Of a DNA stretch of 64,000 bases, positions 22,597 to 33,339 are shown piece by piece. A program made the position numbers and the translations under genes. The stretch is from Eumeta japonica (lineage: Eukaryota > Arthropoda > Insecta > Lepidoptera > Psychidae), in contig BGZK01001343.1 of NCBI GenBank assembly GCA_005406025.1, forward strand, positions 1-64,000, in the 5' to 3' direction. Positions within the stretch are counted from its first letter, which is position 1; every line of letters begins with the position of its first letter. The notes under the pieces are model-generated. The model worked only from the letters and a program-made list of their open reading frames with translations. It was not told the origin of the DNA and ran no database searches.

Positions 22597-22824
22597 TCCG
22601 ACAATATGCTCAGAATTGATCTAAATGACTTGTATCAATGTCATTCTTTCGCTCTTATACAATAAGTATTGTATTAAACTCATGTGTTGTTCAATATACG
22701 TTTTAGTACAGTGGTCAAAATGCATTTTATTTAACTTAGTGAAAACCCAAAATAACATCGGTCCGACCATATGTTCAGAAGTGATCTGAATGATCTGTAT
22801 CAATCTCATTTTTTCGCTCTTATA
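22597..22824 (+). repeat. Pair of 63-bp direct repeats 165 bp apart
   Basis: Bases 22597-22659 and 22762-22824 align without gaps with 8 differences in 63 positions. They end in the same word TTTCGCTCTTATA. The intervening 102 bases are not repeated. The second copy abuts the head of a family G repeat. Confidence 0.85.
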
Positions 22825-22825
22825 T

Positions 22826-23065
22826 TAAACTAACTTTCACCCGCTGCTCCGCCCGCGTAGACATGAAATAAATTTCTTCATCTTATGTATATGAATTTTT
22901 TTTTTTTTGGGTAGGATTTGCGTGAAATCCGTTCTTAGTGAACATCTACGTCCAGCAAAGAGTAACTGTGCCGAAGTTAAAGTCGATTGGACCTATAATA
23001 TCGGAGATGAGTCAGTTGGTCAGGCAGTCAATGTTATTTTGTTTATATATGTATAGATAACATTA
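22826..23065 (+). repeat. CCGCTCCGCCC-type repeat (family G), near full copy
   Basis: The head ACCCGCTGCTCCGCCCGCG at 22836 is followed by ATTTCTTCATCTTATG and then AAATCCGTTCTTAGTG. The tail TATAATATCGGAGATGAGTC ends in a GTCAGTTGGTCAGGCAGTCA run. The order matches the copies at 45637 and 63530. No reading frame is present. Class is unassigned (SINE or other non-autonomous element). Confidence 0.6.
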
Positions 23066-23069
23066 TATA

Positions 23070-23390
23070 GGTATAGACACCTTTGTAGCAATCTTAAAAC
23101 AGTTTTATTGTAAATATATTAACATTGTAAAAATTTCATTTAAACGCAAAGACGCATGCATTTTATTAGCGATCTGAAAAAAAAAAGTTAATCTATGTAA
23201 TTATTAAAAATTCAAATTAAAAAAAAAAAGTTTATGAAATAGATTACTTAAACTAACTATCCCAAGCGAATTTACAATGGCTGACGAGAAAAACGTAACA
23301 GTAAATATAATACACACAAGCGGCATCCTTATTACGAACACATATTTCAAGTGCCTTCCTTACTATTACATATTACGCTAATTCGAACAG
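23070..23390. other. AT-rich DNA without a recognised gene
   Basis: Homopolymer-rich sequence with nothing recognised. Confidence 0.5.
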
Positions 23391-23394
23391 ACGC

Positions 23395-23690
23395 CTTCAA
23401 ATCTGCATTCGTTCGTAAACGCCGGCAGCTTTTAGCCGACGGCGTCGACGCCTCGCGCGATATCTGAGCTATTAACCTGCCGCTCGACTCTCGCCCTCAT
23501 AAAATATGAAACCTGTGAAGGGCTCGAGGAAGTGTGAGCACTGGTTTTTTATCGTGACTGCTATATTCCTACCGAGATTGTCGCCGTGATAGAACATCCT
23601 ACCGCTGGGGTCCGCGCCTCGATAGAAGACGCGCCTATACCGACTTGTCGAGATTAGAAGGCCGGTGAAAACGCTTTAGTAAAGCACTAG
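23395..23690. promoter_or_regulatory. GC-rich island, candidate regulatory element
   Basis: A CpG-rich block (GCCGACGGCGTCGACGCC, then GTCCGCGCCTCGATAGAAG) interspersed with AT words such as CTCATAAAATATG near 23497, an AbdB-type Hox motif (TTTTATGAG on minus). It has no long open frame and no similarity to other parts of the window, so it looks single-copy. Confidence 0.25.
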
Positions 23691-23924
23691 AGGACTGAAA
23701 TGTTTACCATCCTGAATCCAATAACTGGATGTTTTACGTACGGAAAAAAATAGTCTTGGTTCTGTTATGGTCAACGGAATATAACCTTTGCGTCGAATCA
23801 TTTCCTTTAATTGAAAAACTCTTCCGTATGCCTCTTATACGAGTGTCTCTTTCTAAGATTCTTGGGTGATTGCCCTATGGTCCTACGAAAATATCTAGTA
23901 CGATAAAAACAAACACGCTGTATA

Positions 23925-24265
23925 TCCTGCAAAAAAACTGAATACTTTGGTAAAGTCATACTTAGCTGCAGCACAAAAAAGACCGCCTCGAACAGCGAAA
24001 GTCCACACTCTCAAACAATACGAACGTAAAGTAGCAGCTTCCACTGTTACGCTTAGTCCAATAAATGAGAGTCGCGGTGAACCACTCTCCCCTTTTCGTC
24101 CATTATCCCGAACCCCTTTATTAGATATCCTACTCTCTTCCAAGAGGCCAACAACGCATCGGTGACCCCTGTACGGTTGCGAATGTCCATGAGCAGCGGT
24201 GAAATTTACTCAATGGTAGTTGGCCTGCTCATTTTCCCCTCGAATATGCTCCAAAAAAACATTTC
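23925..24265 (+). repeat. Short interspersed repeat S, copy 3 (long)
   Basis: Body and tail match the 14985 copy: TAGCTGCAGCACAAAAA, GTAAAGTAGCAGCTTCC, AATGAGAGTCGCGGTG and a 3' part with GCCAACAACGCATCGGTGACC. The frames open on both strands (23895-24143 and 23947-24165) are by-products of the repeat and not genes. Confidence 0.65.
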
Positions 24266-24336
24266 TCCTTCTTTCTCCGTGCCTTATCCCATTATTTGGA
24301 ATTTGATCTCTTCGTAATATGATACTCTTATCATAT

Positions 24337-24356
24337 TCATCATCATCATCATCATC
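24337..24356 (+). repeat. Short (TCA)n microsatellite
   Basis: About six TCA units followed directly by a GC-richer unique stretch (24357-24520). Confidence 0.85.
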
Positions 24357-24359
24357 GCT

Positions 24360-25185
24360 CAACCTTCAACCAAGGCAATGACTGAAAGAAACAAGTCCCG
24401 ATACAGCGAAGGCAGCGTAATCATATGAGGGGAATGTAGATTCTAGCTTGGATTAGGAGTGACGGGAGTGTAGAGCCAGCCGGTATTCGTGCAACCTTTA
24501 GCCAGAAACTGGAGTCGGGATAGGTAATAAATGCTATATTGTGTCAATAAATACAAAGAAAAGGGTATGTTCTTTCCGTTTTTATTTCATTCTTCGTTCC
24601 CTTTGTTTGATGCAGGCTTTGACGTCCATTTCCGGGAGTTGGAACAATCTCTCTACATATACATTACTCCCTATATAAAATTTATATAGGACTTTATATT
24701 AAAATTTGTACATAAAACTTCTTGACACCACAAGTTTTTACAAACCACGAGTTACAATGCTATTCAAAGGCACGTGATAAAATACTGAATAAAATTATAC
24801 AATATTAAAATTGATTGATTATGAAATTGTTTTCAACAAACTATTATATTTCACGTATACCCCTATAAATTTGTTAATTAACAGCGAAAAAACCAAAAAC
24901 TACTACTAAATAAATTAAATTACCTATAATTTGTTTTGGCACACTTAAAATAACTTACGACGATAAGAGTCTAAAGATATTAATATGAAAATTTAAAAAA
25001 ATAGTAATCGAAAAAATTTAAAGATGTATGAAATTTATAAAAAACGTTTTTCACTGAGTTTTTCATTTTTAATAAAGTCTGTTATTCGCTTTGAAGTATT
25101 TACGCTGTTGGTCGTACTTATAAAAGTGACATTGTAGTACCTAAGGGTGGATTTTTTTTTTCAATTTTTTTTTGTCTGCCAACGT
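24360..25185. other. Unique DNA, GC-richer then AT-rich, no gene
   Basis: The first 160 bases are GC-richer and could be a decayed repeat or regulatory DNA. The rest is AT-rich with nothing recognised. Confidence 0.5.
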
Positions 25186-25189
25186 ATGC

Positions 25190-25450
25190 AAACGAACCAT
25201 CTACGTGCACGTTTCAGTAGTCTAGAGCACTTCCCGCGCACGGCAGACGTTTTAAGGGCACGCTAATATGTCACGACTGAATAATAAAGCCTTCGCACAA
25301 ATATGGCGCGGTGGGCGCATGGAGTATCACGCGCGCCCGCTCACGTGTAATGGGGATGGATTGGACCGAGGCGGGCGCGAACTCGGCTGTGTTTATTGTA
25401 TCAAAATTCTAAGCGTCTCGTGAATTAAATCTGCGTCTTTAGAGTCGATC
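25190..25450. promoter_or_regulatory. GC-rich island, candidate regulatory element
   Basis: A CpG-rich core (AATATGGCGCGGTGGGCG, then GAGGCGGGCGCGAACTCGG) is flanked by TGAATAATAAAGCC and TGTTTATTGTATCAAA. These resemble homeodomain, forkhead and TCF binding words. No useful open frame is visible. The mix of GC-rich core and embedded transcription-factor words resembles insect enhancers, but that is inference. Confidence 0.28.
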
Positions 25451-25454
25451 GGAG

Positions 25455-27155
25455 TAAGGGCTTTTTTAAATTACGATAGCAGACCGTGTGAAAATTTAAA
25501 TGTTCTTAATTAGTATGCATGTCTAATCGCACGCGCATGCCCATTGTCGGTTATTAAAATTTCGATTATCTGTGAAGAAAAACGCATATCAGATTTCGGA
25601 CAAACTATTTTCGTGACCAGACAAAAATAAATTATCCAATAGTGTCTACATGTAAATAAATTACTTGCTTATGTTTCAAAATCGCTACACTTTATAGGAT
25701 TTTCTTAATTTTAAAAATTGAGAAATTTTGTAAACTTTCAATATTCAATGCGGTATTACTGTTAAAAAACATTGAAATACGTTGGGATATCATTCATATT
25801 TCCTTCCTATGCCGTCTTATTTTTACTTGCATGAAAGAAGATACAAAAAAAAAAAAAACTTTTAAATTATTTTAAAATCACGTCTATTTCTTCAAAGGGT
25901 AAATAGAAAGCTAGCATTTTCCAACTGTTACTATATTTGTATATCTCTTTAGCTTCACTGATTTGCGTCAATCGATTTTCTTCTACTACTTTCATTTTTC
26001 TCCTGCTATGGCAAAATAAAAATGGGTATACTCAAATTTCAATACCGTGCATAATTATACGAGCCAGGAGTCTATTAGGCAGGTGAATTACTTGATCGTC
26101 GGCATACGGGTGGCATTTAACAGACAGCTCAGCCATTGTTCATCCATAATAGTACTCTTTCAAATCATATAGACACCTATCAACGAATAAATTGAATGGC
26201 AATAGTAAAGCTGCACATTCCTGTCTGACACCTCTAGATGCCAAACCAAAACTTTACTAGTTGTAAAATGGAAACGAAACTCTGACGAACCGAAATTTGA
26301 CATAAGTCGAATACTAAAACTCGCATCTGCCGTCAAACTTCATTCCTAATTGACAAATTAATTAATTAGTCGCAAGACATCACGTAAAGATAATTAGAAA
26401 AATTTTTTGACTCACCCTTGGTCCTTGTAAATACAGATAATTTTGTCCGCAATAAACTTAAAAGTAAGTAACTTTTTTTATCTAGAGGAAAACAAAAGTT
26501 GCAATAAAGGTATCTTCTGAGCAAAACTCAATGCAGCAAGTACTCTCAATTTTTTTTTAGTTCCAAGACTGATGGCCATGGAATAATAGCATTCTAGAAT
26601 TTTGGCACAAATTATTGTTAAAATGCATGGAGGCATGTATTTTTTCTTCATGTTAACTTTCTAAAAATTACACTGATGCCAAATTATTTTATACGTCACC
26701 TGTGGCACTCAAATACAAATCATGAAACTCAGTACGCAATTAATTTTATAGCACAAATACCTTTTAATTGTCACTTTGATATTATTAAAATGATAATACA
26801 ATTTTCTATTTTCACTAAATTAAACAGTTTGTCCATAAATGTCATATCTTAACACACCAGTAAAATAAATCGTGTGAGAAAATCATCGATAGTGAGATGT
26901 TTCCGCTAAGCTCTGTAGAACCTTTTTTTTAAGATTGCTGTGAAGATAACAGAAGACTAAATTGTCAAGAATATTGAGGACAAGTGTTTCGAAGTTAAAA
27001 ATGAAAACGCAAAAGAAAAGTAAAACCGACACTGAACAACTCTGCCCTTACAGGGTAAAAAAAAATGTACAGTGAAAACCATCGCGCGAAGTTCACAAAA
27101 GTAGGGGAATCCCGAAAGCATAAAATATAGGTACATGAAAAGGACTCGGTCATTA
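25455..27155. other. AT-rich DNA without a recognised gene
   Basis: No gene or transposon recognised. The patch at 26060-26150 is slightly GC-richer. Confidence 0.55.
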
Positions 27156-27159
27156 GCGA

Positions 27160-27300
27160 AACAATGGGGATGTGTGGACGCGAAGACCTCTCGGCGCCCC
27201 CCGGTAATGCAAATGTAAATCAGGCCCTTTGTTAGGGAACTGTCGCTAAGATTTTTCCCTTGCATTTCAGTGTAATAAGCACTGGGTTGACACATTTCTA
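27160..27300. promoter_or_regulatory. Candidate element with POU octamer and SOX-like site
   Basis: A perfect octamer ATGCAAAT (27207-27214) is followed 12 bases later by CTTTGTT (27227-27233), the core recognised by SOX/HMG proteins. The surrounding sequence is GC-rich (CTCGGCGCCCCCCGG just to the left). To the right, TTTTTCCCTTGCATTTCAG (ends 27270) also looks like a good splice acceptor, but the following sequence has only 12 open codons before a stop. The 112-codon minus-strand frame (26957-27295) crosses the element and resembles no protein I know. Confidence 0.3.
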
Positions 27301-27304
27301 GAAG

Positions 27305-28260
27305 TATAATCGACTAATTACGTTTTTTTTTTCGAGATTGCAAGTAAGATATAACCAAGAGAAATACAAACACAAAAACACATAAACACATCAGACATGT
27401 AGCCACTAACCAGTTATAGGTTTTACAATAAATCTGTTTTACCCGTTGCCAATTGAATTTGCTGATTCAATGAGCTATGTCGGCTACTCTAATCTATCTT
27501 CAAATGTTTGCTCCGTACTTTATATCTCCAATAAATTCCGAATATGGCTTTTGCTTTTGTAGTTGATTAGTGCTGAATTTTTTTGTGAGGTCAACGGTAA
27601 AAAACGATATCTATTTGCCATCCGTATGTAAGTGTCATCGGTACACAGTTCCATTACTCTCATCTATAAACATTTAAGTATGTCGGGGTTGAATACGCTA
27701 CATAATTTCCCTCACAATGCCCAGTTGATAGCTGATTGCACATCAAAGAAGTAAAAATAAAATAACATAATAAATTTTATTTTTCTGCCTATCTGGGGAT
27801 GCAAGTAGAACGATCTGATTTATATTATGCTTTTGTATTAGAAAAATACAAATGATACAGACCTGATTCAGTTCGGCTACTTTTATTTCACGTGATAGCG
27901 ATTTGACAATAAACTAGAAACAGATTGATTTAAGTGATTGGTGAATATTTATTAATACAACTAAACATTATTCATACGTCAATTAAAAAAAAACAGACTG
28001 AGCGAAAATCAAACAAAATATGTAGAAACTAATCAGTAATTCTTGAAACTTATACCAGTCAACAATGCTTACAGGCAATTGTATAGATAAAATCTATGAA
28101 AAAACCTGTCTATTTTAACTTATACCGGCTATCTAGTACGGCTTGGGGACTGCTAACAACTGTTGTATCCAATGTGGCTACGACGTCTTTAACTCACACT
28201 ATCATATACTTTTTGAAGCACAAAGTGTATATTTTAATTTTATTTATTTAAAAACTTATC
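27305..28260. other. AT-rich DNA without a recognised gene
   Basis: Nothing recognised apart from ordinary AT-rich sequence. Confidence 0.55.
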
Positions 28261-28261
28261 C

Positions 28262-28340
28262 ATTCATTTGCCCATGACCGCATTCGAACCTGATAGGTAT
28301 CATTTGGAGGTGACGCTTTTGTCCACTCGGCCACCATGAT
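28262..28340 (-). repeat. tRNA-like sequence with A and B boxes (SINE head or tRNA pseudogene)
   Basis: On the minus strand TGGCCGAGTGG (28333-28323) matches the RNA polymerase III A box of serine/leucine tRNAs, and GGTTCGAATGC (28290-28280) matches the B box. The A to B box spacing fits a tRNA-derived promoter, but a proper anticodon stem-loop, the long variable arm and acceptor pairing are absent. The downstream minus sequence becomes AT-rich (TAAATAAATAAAATTAAAA), as in a SINE tail. A tRNA-derived SINE is most likely and a tRNA pseudogene is the alternative. Confidence 0.5.
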
Positions 28341-28479
28341 CTTGTTGGCGATCACTGTTCACTACAACGAAGTGTTCATACATAAATCATAGTTCATTAA
28401 ATTATAATTTATCTTAAAACACATATTGGCATTAATTCTAAATTTAACATCCCTGAGTTATGCAAAGTCATCTATGATA

Positions 28480-29719
28480 CGAGAGGCGCATTATAAACTT
28501 CTGGAACTGACCACTTACATAAAAAATATTTAGAAAGTAATTACTACATTTAAAAATGCAACTCTGGGTGTGGAATACAGTTTGTTGTATTTCGATGAAT
28601 TGACAGTTAGCTGATAATTGTATTTACATTGTGGTGTAATTTTAAAAATTACTCTTCATCATTACGGATTCAAATCGTGTAAATTTTAGTAGTATTAGTT
28701 TTAAAGATTTTAAGTGTAATTTAACAGCTCCACAGAGCCTCGCTCGGTTCAACTGCTTTTGGCAATGAAGTACCATGCAAGATGATTATTTATAACTGGT
28801 TCGCAGAAGTCAAGCGTGGTCGTGTCAATTTCATTGACAAATTTCGTGATGGTCGCCCGTCACCGCCGTGAACAACAAAATCGATGCTGTGCGTCGTATG
28901 ATCGAAACAGACAGACATATGATCTACGATGAGACTTGAATATCCTTAGCTATGAGCATGAATCAAATTTTATTAATCCTACACAAACATTTGGGTATGA
29001 AAAAGCTGTGCTCGCAGTGGATCCCACACAATTAGATTGAGACTCAAAAAACGGACCGCGTCACGGTGTAATGCTATGCTTACTAGATTCAAAGAAGGAG
29101 TGTTAAATTTAATGTGGTACATAGTTGGTGTGGTGACGCTTTTTTATATTTATTGCTACAATCCCAAAACAAAGCAGCAGTCAACCGTATAGCTCTATCG
29201 AGTTAAACCGAAACCAACCAAAGTGGCACGCGAGCAATGTGCCTCTAAGCGGATGATTCCTTCTTTTCTTTATAAAACCAAATACGTGTCTACTGTCACT
29301 TTGGATAATTGTCGTGTCGTGATTAGTGATTAGTACACGATCATTTGTTTGCTGGAAGTAATTGACCAACCCCGTAAAAGTAACCATAAACTTCTTATCA
29401 TCTTACACCATGACAATTTCAGTTCTCACACGACCAAACAGAGAAATAAATTTTTGAAGGATAAAATCGTACAACTTATAAGCGATCGTGCATACAATCC
29501 CGACCTGGTATCGTATGGCTTATTTTTTGCGAAGAGTATGAAAAACGTGTTTTAGAAGTCACCAGGGAGGAGTGGCATAAATGTTTTCCAAATTGGTATA
29601 TTTGTATTAAAAAGTGAATTTGTGCTAACGGAGAATATTTTGATAAACAATAAATTCTGTTTTGACCATTCACAGTAATTTTTTCTCATTCCTTTCAGAA
29701 ATTTTCAGCGCGCCTTTCG
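28480..29719 (+). mobile_element. mariner transposon relic with both terminal repeats
   Basis: The element is bounded by TA at 28478-28479 and 29720-29721. The inverted ends begin CGAGAGGCGC (left) and, on the minus strand, CGAAAGGCGC (right). At about 1240 bp it has the usual mariner length. The plus strand encodes a decayed DD34D transposase: IIYNWFAEVKRGRVNFIDKF, VAREQCASKRMIPSF, LLIILHHDNFSSH and KSMKNVF, with many stops and frameshifts. The first catalytic aspartate segment is destroyed. The second (HHDN) remains. The third position, 35 residues later, is glycine. It is the same subfamily as the split copy at 10080-11932. Confidence 0.9.
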
Positions 29720-29721
29720 TA

Positions 29722-30040
29722 ACATGTGAAAATTATGCTTGGAACGTTCAATTTATTTTCATAGAATACACACTGACAGGTAACACTGCCAGTAAAGTAA
29801 CGATGGTCTAACGTTTATGACCGTCAAGCGATTATAAAATTTTAAAAAAATTTGCAACATAAATCCGTCGACCAACAAGGCCCTTTGTCGTGTCTATTTA
29901 GTTCATCATTGTTCATAACCTCGTCCATAGACATTTTCTCATTTGTATGATTGCGTTCTCTCTTTGTTAACCACCACCGTTACTAGCCTTTAGTTATTAA
30001 TTCTCGCTTTCACGAATTTCCTCTCCTGCAATTTTCCCTC
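29722..30040. other. Unique DNA without a recognised gene
   Basis: No gene or repeat recognised immediately right of the mariner. Confidence 0.5.
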
Positions 30041-30044
30041 CGTC

Positions 30045-30200
30045 CCGTAGCCCGAGACAATCTCATTAAGCGTGTTACAAGAAAAGATATAATCTCCTCG
30101 GGAGGTCGGCCATTAGCGACGGCGATTACAAACATTTTTTTCTTCTCGCCGTGAAAAATAAATGATTTAGCATCTTTCCATTGACCCGCCGTTTAGGTAA
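30045..30200. promoter_or_regulatory. Candidate conserved regulatory element
   Basis: Compact block of GC-rich and homeodomain-type words: CTCATTAAGCGTG, GGTCGGCCATTAGCGACGG, AATAAATGATTTAG and TTGACCCGCCG. It ends in TTTAGGTAAGAG, which resembles a splice donor (GTAAG at 30197), so a short exon cannot be excluded. No peptide recognised. Confidence 0.25.
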
Positions 30201-30204
30201 GAGA

Positions 30205-30825
30205 TCGAAAATTAAAATAGGGTGAAAAGAGCTTTAATGCGAAATTGACCACCTGTGTCAAAGCATTCTCTTTAAAATTTGGTCGATAAATATCGTCAGA
30301 GCAGAAGGAGCTTCTTTAAGCTAAGTATTACTAAGTTCGGAAATAACGTACTCCAAGTAGATAGACTGGAATAATTGAACAGACTCTTCTAAAATTTTCA
30401 ACTACACTGGAACGGTGATAATGGAGTGGTCAGTGAATTGCCTTTCAATTAGAAAGCATCGGACACAAATCATTGCTACGAGCAAACTGGTCAGCGAGTC
30501 ATAAACTTAAATTGTATTAAAGTACTTGATCTGTGAAACAGTGATAACGGTAAGACGTTGGTATACTAGACTTTGTAGCTGCAAATAATAACAACGGCCG
30601 ATAGTTGCGTCTAGTCCGCATTTCACCAGCGTGGTAGCCTGAAAATAGCCGCACAACAGAAATAAGATTGCAAGAGTAGTCCTTTATCTTACTACGTCTT
30701 TACGTAGTAAGATAAAAGACCTGACAAAACAACACGAGCAGAATCAGTCCAAGTTTTACAATTAAATACTGTCGTTTTCCTTGATCACGTTGAATTATCT
30801 ACTTAAGGTCAATCTTTAATATAAT
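30205..30825. other. Unique DNA with one near-perfect hairpin
   Basis: No gene recognised. The hairpin at 30679-30720 is described separately. Confidence 0.5.
30679..30720. repeat. Near-perfect 19-bp inverted repeat with 4-base loop
   Basis: Arms 30679-30697 and 30702-30720 pair at 18 of 19 positions (one C/A mismatch at 30682/30717). The loop is CTTT. The stem is shorter than a typical microRNA precursor. Both flanks are unpaired, so it could be a cruciform-forming remnant of a palindromic element. Confidence 0.85.
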
Positions 30826-30829
30826 CCAA

Positions 30830-31356
30830 AAGACACGCCGCCACATGTCGCTAGCCTCATAGTAAGCGATCACCGACGGCCCTGAGGGTTTTCACACCAA
30901 AGGAGTTACCATTGCGAAGCCATTCTTTTTACAAGACATAAATCCTTTCTATGCGCGAAAGAAATTTACGCGCGTATCATCGCAGACCAACAGTCGCCGG
31001 ATGGAGTTTACGTAAACCACCGATAGTACCGTGGTAAGACTCGGTGACTGGTGTTAGATGAAACAATTCCTCGTAAATATACTATAGAACAAGTAAAGGG
31101 CAAAATGTCTATTACTAAAGATTTACTTTTAAATAATAGGGAAGAGTTTTTGGAAAACCCTTACCATTTGTACCCATTATCTTCTAGGACTGCCCTGTAT
31201 TACGAGATGTTACGTAAGTCCTCTAACTACACTTGATCGTCCACTGACTTCCTCAAACTTCTACACTGGCGTCGACTTGAATCACTAAGTGTTCATCTTG
31301 GACAACATTCTATCTATTTTTTACAAAAACGGGCAGGCCCTTTAATAGTTATATAA
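30830..31356 (+). other. Coding-like frame with one stop, unidentified
   Basis: From 31051 (a GTG codon, not a real start) one frame runs to 31356 with a single TGA at 31234-31236. The two halves (ending KSSNYT and starting SSTDFLKLLHWRRLES) continue in the same frame. The peptide is balanced, charged and protein-like (KGKMSITKDLLLNNREEFLE). The sequence just upstream (30830-31050) is GC-richer. No ATG start and no splice sites were identified. It is probably a fragment of an unrecognised transposon or a pseudogene, but the family is unknown to me. Confidence 0.25.
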
Positions 31357-31359
31357 AAT

Positions 31360-32475
31360 CATAATTTGAGTGACGCATAATTTATTTCGTTTGAGCGGAG
31401 TGCTTATAAGCAACTCAAAGTTGAAAGTAAAACTTATTCGCCTAAATATTCTCCTTAAACTTTATCATAATGCAAAATAGCATTGTTATTGCAGTATATT
31501 TCAGAAATTCTCATTTTATAATTCATTTCATTTATTTTTAACATGCTTCTTAAATTGACAGCTACCTCCCGTACATTTATCTTTCTTTCGTAAATATATA
31601 ATAATTTATAAATGAAGATGGACAGGGCTTCGAAAATTACTTTGAAATCGAAACTCTCTTTAACAAGAGGTAAAAATTAAGGAATTCTGAGAATAATTAT
31701 TTTTTGGCCGAGTTTATTATAATAATTATTAGATACAAAAGATGCAAGATCATTAGTGGACATACAAGAATACAAGTGTTATTTTTTTATCTGAATCAAA
31801 ACGCTTGTATAGGTGTGATCAACATTATTTTAATGTTTTTGTTAGTGTTTTTGCACCATTCATTTAAAAGATGAAATTTTGTCTCCGTATATGTTGAAAA
31901 AATCATGAGAATTTATTGTGCTATTCTTCAACAAATATAAGAATTTGTGATAGTTACACAGATCTAAAAGTCCTTCAATGCTTACAAGCTCAGTCGAGCT
32001 ATTTGCGAAAATTATTCAGCATATGAAATAAAAGCATCTGTATTTCATGTAGTTTTCGTCTCAAACAGGACATTTTAGTAGAAAAGAGAAAATAATGTCT
32101 ATCACCTTGTTCGATATTAGGATTTCCTTTCACGCCATGTAACTTACAATTTGCCAAAGATTTTTAATGCTCTACAAAAATTTTTTCAATATTCCTTCAG
32201 GCATTTTTTTAAAAAGTAAATCACTGGTAGTCTAACCTTTAAAAATTTAACCGCCCACGTCTTCGACAGTCCACTGGGCAAAGAATTTTGTAAATACACA
32301 AACACTATACGTTACTCGCCGGTTTGCATACAAATTAAAGTTCTGCAATGATTTTTCTTTATTATCGATTCAAAATTAGAATTAAATACTTCTTACATAT
32401 TGGCTGATCTCGCTGTCCATTGTAATTGCATGAGTACCTTGCATTGCGTACCTTGCATAGGTACGAATAGGTACT
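31360..32475. other. AT-rich DNA without a recognised gene
   Basis: Nothing recognised. Confidence 0.55.
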
Positions 32476-32479
32476 AATA

Positions 32480-32695
32480 CCTATCCCGCTTTCGATTGTA
32501 GTAGCGGTCTCGATACCGATTTTGATGCTTCCTTGAATATTAGTGATAGTGATTAAAAATGCCCATTTTTACTATTGTACATACAATTCTGTACATGAAA
32601 TCCATCCTAAGTCCTATTCGAGGACGTAATCTACCTCTATGCAAAATTTTATCACAATCTGTCTAACCATTAGCGCGTGATTCAAAGATGGATAT
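32480..32695 (+). repeat. CCGCTCCGCCC-type repeat (family G), interior and tail fragment
   Basis: No head is present. The degenerate interior (GTCTCGATACCGATTTTGAT) is followed by the tail-like words ATGCAAAATTTTATCACAAT and TTAGCGCGTGATTC. These resemble the ATTTCATCA...GCGGTTT...GCGTGA arrangement near the end of the 63530 copy. Confidence 0.4.
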
Positions 32696-32699
32696 CTAA

Positions 32700-33335
32700 G
32701 GAAATATATTTTTACACTTATAAAATTATTTATATCCTGAAACCGTCTACAAACGATTTCGCGTCTAATAATCGATTCCCATGTCAAAACATGCGACAGT
32801 CTTATTTGAGACAAGAATAAGAAAAATATTGTTTGTAACATATAATCAAGGTAAGATTATTATAGATGGAAATGCAAAAAAAATAAAACGTTTTTATGTA
32901 TCAAGTGTGTCTTTGGCATCCTCATTTCCAAAGCTCGAAGCTAATACGATTTTCTGGACCCATGCAGCTTTTGTGCCGCTACGTTCACAAGTAGACAATC
33001 AGCCGACTTTCTCATTAGCGGGAAGACCATACAATTAGTATTTTTTTCTTGCAGAACCCTGTAATCTTTTTCAGGGTTAGGTAGTTTTGTTGGCGTTACC
33101 TACTAACTCTAAAAAGAAGAGAAAACAATAAATATTAAAATATGATATTAAAAATCAAACGGTACAGTACATAATTTTTAAGTCGTGCTCATATTTGAAA
33201 ATCCGATAAGAATCATTTTAAGACCATAAAGAAAATGTGTCAAAAAAAAATATTTAAAATTATTAAATATTTCACTCAAAAACTTGCATAATAAGGGAGA
33301 ATTCAAAAAACACAAAATAGGTATTTTATGCTTTC
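32700..33335. other. AT-rich DNA with an unidentified short frame
   Basis: An 85-codon plus frame (32781-33038) has a moderately protein-like C-terminal half (FWTHAAFVPLRSQVDNQPTF), but I cannot assign it to any family. An AAGGTAAGA donor-like word lies inside it at 32848-32856. Chance is the default explanation. Confidence 0.3.
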
Positions 33336-33339
33336 ACTA

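Noticed and set aside
26957..27295. 112-codon minus-strand frame as a gene
   Set aside because: No recognisable features, Cys/Phe-rich, crosses the octamer-bearing island with no splice support on that strand.
28262..28340. Functional tRNA gene
   Set aside because: A and B boxes are present, but the anticodon arm, variable arm and acceptor pairing are not.
30679..30720. microRNA precursor
   Set aside because: The stem is only 19 bp with a 4-base loop and no extended lower stem, too short for a standard precursor.
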